Shown here piece by piece: positions 61,186-64,000 of a stretch of DNA of 64,000 nt; within the stretch, counting starts at the first letter, position 1, and each line of letters starts with the position of its first letter. Under the pieces are notes generated by a model. The model did not search any database, was not told the origin of the DNA, and saw only the letters and a list, made by a program, of their open reading frames with translations. The DNA comes from Pseudomonadota bacterium (GTDB lineage: Bacteria > Pseudomonadota > Gammaproteobacteria > Steroidobacterales > Steroidobacteraceae). The translations under genes and the position numbers were made by a program. The DNA lies in the NCBI GenBank assembly GCA_018240525.1, contig JAFEFN010000014.1:730487-794486 (forward strand). Reading direction: 5' to 3'.

Positions 61186-61538
61186 GCTGTCTTCCTTCGT
61201 GGCTTGGGCGCAGCCACCGCTTGCGGTTGGCAGGAGGGACCGCAGTCCGAGTCGGCCAGGCTGCAACAATTGTCGGTCAGGAATCCGACCAGCAGATTCA
61301 TGCGCCGGAAATTAGGGCTGTAGTAGAGGTTGCGACCATCGCGACGGCTCTGGACGAGCTCGGCCTGGATCAGGCCTTTGAGGTGGAACGAAAGCGTAGG
61401 CGCCGGGAGCTCGAGGCGCTGAGCCAGCTCCGAAGGGGTGTACCCCTCAGGCCCTCGCTTCACCAGAAGCCGGTACACCGCAAGTCGTGGCTCGGAGGCC
61501 AGTGCACCCAAAGCGGCGATCGCGTCGTTTACTTTCAT
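61182..61538 (-). CDS. arsR: ArsR-family arsenite-responsive repressor
   Basis: The 118-residue winged-helix repressor has the recognition helix LPAPTLSFHLKGLIQAELV. Its likely As(III) site is C-terminal: NCC (Cys91, Cys92) and Cys99 in SDCG, as in the Acidithiobacillus type (Cys95, Cys96, Cys102) rather than the helix-3 site of plasmid ArsR. The ATG at 61536-61538 fits the family; it heads the operon. Its -10 box is so close that the transcript may be nearly leaderless. Confidence 0.93.
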   Translation of the reverse strand: MKVNDAIAALGALASEPRLAVYRLLVKRGPEGYTPSELAQRLELPAPTLSFHLKGLIQAELVQSRRDGRNLYYSPNFRRMNLLVGFLTDNCCSLADSDCGPSCQPQAVAAPKPRRKTA

Positions 61539-61539
61539 T

Positions 61540-61574
61540 CTTCCAATCTTATGGAAGTCTCTGCCGTACCGCAA
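61540..61574 (-). promoter_or_regulatory. ars promoter with overlapping palindromic operator
   Basis: Minus strand: TTGCGG (61569-61574), 17 bases, TAAGAT (61546-61551). The perfect inverted repeat CTTCCA-N6-TGGAAG (61540-61557) surrounds the -10, which suits repression by ArsR. Predicted initiation is at or very near the arsR ATG. Confidence 0.6.
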
Positions 61575-61615
61575 GCGAGATGTCTACTGCCTCCTCCGAA
61601 CCAGAGCAGGCAATC

Positions 61616-61924
61616 TCAGCCGTTCGCTGATGCCCGCGTGGTCACTGGTTTGGGCGCCGTCACTAGCAAATCCACCTGCAGGCCGGCACGTGCAGCCGCA
61701 TTCACCAGAGCGTCGAGGCTAAATTGAGCGATCTTGCCCTTCAGCAGCGCGTTTAGGCGTGGCTGAGTAAGCCCCAGACGCGCCGCCGCGCGAGCCTGGG
61801 TCATGCCACTTTGTTCGACAAACTCCTCGATCCTGATCATGACCTCGGAACGCAAGGCAAGATTTCGCGCTTCAGGCTCTTTGAAGCCCAAATCGCGAAA
61901 CACACTCCGACTACCGCGCACCAT
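61616..61924 (-). CDS. Antitoxin-like HTH protein without an evident toxin
   Basis: The 102-residue protein has an XRE-type helix-turn-helix (SGMTQARAAARLGLTQPRLN, then ALLKGKI) of the HTH_37 type, used as antitoxins in HigBA/RelBE-like pairs. Such genes normally follow a toxin gene, but no toxin frame lies upstream. The promoter region has a 7-bp inverted repeat, as in autoregulated antitoxins. It may be an orphan repressor or a remnant of a broken module. Confidence 0.78.
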   Translation of the reverse strand: MVRGSRSVFRDLGFKEPEARNLALRSEVMIRIEEFVEQSGMTQARAAARLGLTQPRLNALLKGKIAQFSLDALVNAAARAGLQVDLLVTAPKPVTTRASANG

Positions 61925-61933
61925 CTTCGTTCT

Positions 61934-61965
61934 TTATATCGGTATTGATATACTCGCATCAATAG
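61934..61965 (-). promoter_or_regulatory. Promoter and operator of the HTH gene
   Basis: Minus strand: TTGATG (61958-61963), 18 bases, TATAAA (61934-61939), just before the HTH start at 61924. The inverted repeat TATTGAT-N8-ATCAATA (61944-61965) overlaps the -35 and spacer, a likely autoregulatory operator. Confidence 0.65.
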
Positions 61966-61979
61966 GACCGAAACTCGAG

Positions 61980-61996
61980 GAGACATATAGGAGACA
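61980..61996 (+). repeat. Second phased GGAGAC pair
   Basis: GGAGAC at 61980-61985 and 61991-61996 are 11 bases apart, with AT-rich spacer ATATA. The pair resembles the one beside the integrase remnant (58564-58580), in the same orientation. Together they bracket the arsenic genes and the HTH gene. Confidence 0.45.
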
Positions 61997-62108
61997 CGAG
62001 ATTTCCGTCTGGCCTAAGTGATTGACTCAGGAAGCACTGTTGTCGTAGTCGATCCAACCAGCATCGGAATATGCGAGGGAGTTCGCTATTCGATCGGGGC
62101 GAGGGTGC

Positions 62109-62624
62109 TTACGAGGTACGGCCCCAGGCTTGTGCCTCAATCTTCCAGCTGCCCCCATGTTTTGCGAATGTGTACGCGAGGGTGCCGTCCCGAGCGACCG
62201 TCTGACCCTTCAGTTTGATTGTAAGAGTCCCTGAAATCACTGCGTACGCGTGATTCCCCTCAACGTTCCAGAAACCCATCTCGTACGAAAAGCGCTCCTC
62301 CGTTACACCACTCGCCTCGCGCCACTTCTCACAGTCATCCAGCCAATGGTCCGGAGCATTCGGGTTTAGCCAGCGGTATGGAGCGATTCCGTCAATGATG
62401 ATTGCGGTATCGCCGAAGACGCGGGCGAAACCTTCTCGATCTTGAGCGTTGAAACTGTTGATGTGTGCATCGATCAGTTTCATCAATTCATCCGGCGGCT
62501 TTGGTTTGTTCGTCATTGGGATAGCCCCTTCTCCTTGGGATTTGGCGCTTAGAGGGCGGCTCACAGCCAGTACAGCGGCGGCCGAATAGAAGAGCACTTC
62601 GCGTCTCGGGTATTTCCGGGTCAT
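62109..62624 (-). CDS. SnoaL/NTF2-like protein with export signal
   Basis: The 171-residue protein has a basic, partly hydrophobic N-terminus (RREVLFYSAAAVLAVSRPLSA) compatible with export. A cone-like SnoaL/DUF4440-type domain follows (DELMKLIDAHINSFNAQDRE, then KHGGSWKIEAQAWG). Such domains bind small ligands or act as isomerases and cyclases; the role here is unknown. Codon use is less G+C-biased than in the core genes. Confidence 0.72.
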   Translation of the reverse strand: MTRKYPRREVLFYSAAAVLAVSRPLSAKSQGEGAIPMTNKPKPPDELMKLIDAHINSFNAQDREGFARVFGDTAIIIDGIAPYRWLNPNAPDHWLDDCEKWREASGVTEERFSYEMGFWNVEGNHAYAVISGTLTIKLKGQTVARDGTLAYTFAKHGGSWKIEAQAWGRTS

Positions 62625-62759
62625 ACCTTCAGTGTAAGTCCAATGCCGCCGGCGGTGTAGAGGGCAGGGAAAACGTGAAACACTCCGGCCGCCGCCGCGC
62701 TCTTAGCGCTGGAGTCGTGGGAATGGCTCTCGGTTGGCTGCCCGTGGGCTGCGTGGGAC

Positions 62760-63668
62760 CTAAAAGCTAACCCCTGCCGCAATCTGAAGTGAGTAACCCT
62801 TATACGTCCACTGGTTTCCGAATTCGTCAAAATACTTCAGGCCCAAGGTTACCTTCCGGTTCGGCAACGCCAAGTTCATTCCGACGCCGAGTGCATTGAC
62901 ACGATAGCGCTGCGCTTCTTCGGTTGGCGTGATGGCCGGCCCCGTTTTCGCGGTTGTCTGCCGCGCACCGTAACCGATCATTCCAATCTGGAGGCGCGAC
63001 TCCGCAGATAGCTGAAACGCCCTCATCACCGAATAATCGAAGTCAAAGGTCTCCCCGGGTCGAATTTGCGTGCCGGATTGGATGGTGTGAAATTCGTACA
63101 TCTCGAAGACGGAGAGTGTGATCGACTTGTCAGCGGACAGGTAGAACGTCTGACCCGAGGCGATCACCGGGGTCCAGTACCCGTTTCCCACATTGTCATT
63201 CGCCCCCGCGCTGAATTTCCCTGTCGGTGCCAGCACTCCGAGAATGGCGCGAATGTCGGCGTGATCCGTCCGCCATCCGAGAATCAGAGGTTGGAAGTAG
63301 AGATCCCCCAGTCCGCCGCCGCCACTGATCGCCCCCTGGGTACTCGAGCTCAGTGAGTTGTTGGCGATGGGGACGGTCACCGCGGTGGAAATCCTGGCGT
63401 TGCCCAACGCAGCAATGGTCTGGTCGCTGGCCCACAGGAAGGTGTTCATGTCCAGGAACACCGCCTGCTGACCGGTGGCGAGAACCTCGCCATTGCCTCC
63501 CACTTGCTCACTGCGGGCGTAGAACAGGAAGCTGTTGTTATAGGTAAGTCCCGGCGCGGCACTGACGCCGGAATTGAGCGCGCTCAGACCGAGCGGATAA
63601 ACGCCCCGATTCTGCGCGTGTGCCAAACCTGCGACCAGCAACATGAAGACCGCGGCGGAGAACCGCAT
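62760..63668 (-). CDS. Outer-membrane beta-barrel protein of the MetA/phenol-degradation transporter family
   Basis: The 302-residue precursor has a signal peptide (MRFSAAVFMLLVAGLAHAQ). The mature part, NRGVYPLGLSALNSGVSAAP onward, and the final strand YSLQIAAGVSF look like the MetA/SphA-type outer-membrane family. The ATG at 63666-63668 begins the signal. It may aid entry of hydrophobic compounds, but no degradation genes are visible here. Confidence 0.78.
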   Translation of the reverse strand: MRFSAAVFMLLVAGLAHAQNRGVYPLGLSALNSGVSAAPGLTYNNSFLFYARSEQVGGNGEVLATGQQAVFLDMNTFLWASDQTIAALGNARISTAVTVPIANNSLSSSTQGAISGGGGLGDLYFQPLILGWRTDHADIRAILGVLAPTGKFSAGANDNVGNGYWTPVIASGQTFYLSADKSITLSVFEMYEFHTIQSGTQIRPGETFDFDYSVMRAFQLSAESRLQIGMIGYGARQTTAKTGPAITPTEEAQRYRVNALGVGMNLALPNRKVTLGLKYFDEFGNQWTYKGYSLQIAAGVSF

Positions 63669-63766
63669 TCGATCGGCTGTTCGCGTTCTGCAATTCTGAC
63701 GGTCAGCATCCACTCGCAGACTCATCTGGCGGCTTCCGGAGCAGACCGCCCGCACTAGCCAGGAGT

Positions 63767-64000
63767 TCATCTCATCGCAACGACGTTCCGCCAGAAGCTC
63801 TTGACACTGTCCGTAGCGCCAAAGAGCGTCGTGAAATGAGTTGAGTCGACGAAAATGATATCTCCCGCGCGTTGCTTTTCTGGCGGCATCCATAGCAGAC
63901 AGTTAAGTTCGGTGTTCCCGGCCGCGGTGAACGGATGCGGACGCTCGCGCTCGATCGGCTGCCGTGCCAGCACGTGAATCGCCTTGCTGTCCTTTTGCGT
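63767..64000 (-). CDS. Unrecognised protein, C-terminal part, continues beyond the window
   Basis: The frame is open to the window edge and reads TQKDSKAIHVLARQPIERER, then phrases such as GNTELNCLLWMPPEKQR and GDIIFVDSTHFTTLFGA, ending NVVAMR. About 77 residues are visible. I do not recognise a family. The start lies outside the window. Confidence 0.5.
   Translation of the reverse strand, partial: TQKDSKAIHVLARQPIERERPHPFTAAGNTELNCLLWMPPEKQRAGDIIFVDSTHFTTLFGATDSVKSFWRNVVAMR

Noticed and set aside
62000..62060. Right attachment site matching the dusA 5' end
   Set aside because: I compared the sequence by eye with 58390-58540 and found no shared core; only short chance matches.
62018..62218. 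66-codon plus-strand frame after the GGAGAC pair
   Set aside because: No recognisable family or ribosome site, and its second half is antisense to the SnoaL-like gene.
1..64000. tRNA, rRNA, riboswitch or CRISPR features
   Set aside because: No T-loop signatures with flanking stems, no conserved rRNA segments, no recognisable riboswitch leaders and no regularly spaced repeat arrays were found by eye.

Overview
The window is high-G+C chromosomal DNA of a Gammaproteobacterium, probably from the Xanthomonadales/Nevskiales/Steroidobacterales side of the class. This rests on gene content and order: the dnaE-rnhB-lpxBA-fabZ-lpxD-skp-bamA-rseP-dxr-cdsA-uppS-frr-pyrH-tsf-rpsB block, map-glnD-dapC-dapD, a GTP-type PEP carboxykinase, and tsaB next to a DinG/YoaA helicase. 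No rRNA, tRNA or CRISPR array was recognised.

Layout. (1) 1-19465, minus strand: a tightly packed core block running from rpsB down to the N-terminus of tilS. It covers translation factors, UMP kinase, undecaprenyl-PP and CDP-diacylglycerol synthesis, the MEP pathway, outer-membrane assembly, lipid A synthesis, the replicative polymerase and acetyl-CoA carboxylase alpha. Most genes overlap by 1-14 bases. (2) 19688-26756, plus strand: map, glnD, dapC, dapD and a porin, then a 31-codon vestige of a second dapD 3' end (26843-26935). (3) 27-38.2 kb, minus strand: an accessory segment with visibly less biased third positions. It carries a one-domain ModE-like regulator, a ClC channel, a tripartite RND efflux operon with an RraA-like aldolase-fold gene inside it, and a two-component system. 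(4) 38.4-51.8 kb: a phosphate-starvation locus. It holds a coiled-coil porin, pstS-pstC-pstA and two tandem pstB genes, phoU, phoB-phoR, and a metallophosphoesterase/glycosyltransferase pair resembling PlcP/Agt phospholipid-to-glycolipid remodelling enzymes. PhoB-box-like sequences with 11-bp phasing lie upstream of pstS, phoB, the plcP-like gene and, more weakly, the porin. dapE and dsbB are embedded here. (5) 51.8-58.5 kb: tsaB, the helicase, pckG, an adenylate cyclase-FHA protein and dusA. (6) 58.5-64 kb: an island-like segment starting at the 5' end of dusA. An integrase N-terminal remnant is followed by an arsenic operon (arsR-arsI-arsN2-arsC-aqpS-small membrane protein) with no arsenite pump, a solitary HTH antitoxin-like gene, a SnoaL-like protein, an outer-membrane beta-barrel protein and a truncated unknown gene.

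How the parts work together. The core block supplies envelope biogenesis. DapC, DapD and DapE give three steps of the succinylase lysine/DAP route. The Pho locus couples sensing (PhoR/PhoB/PhoU), high-affinity uptake (Pst) and, by inference, phosphate saving by lipid replacement. The arsenic cassette reduces arsenate, cleaves methylarsenite and probably releases As(III) through an aquaglyceroporin. The strongest leads are the plcP/agt operon behind a Pho box, the dapD vestige, the dusA-integrated arsenic island and the RraA-like gene inside the efflux operon.
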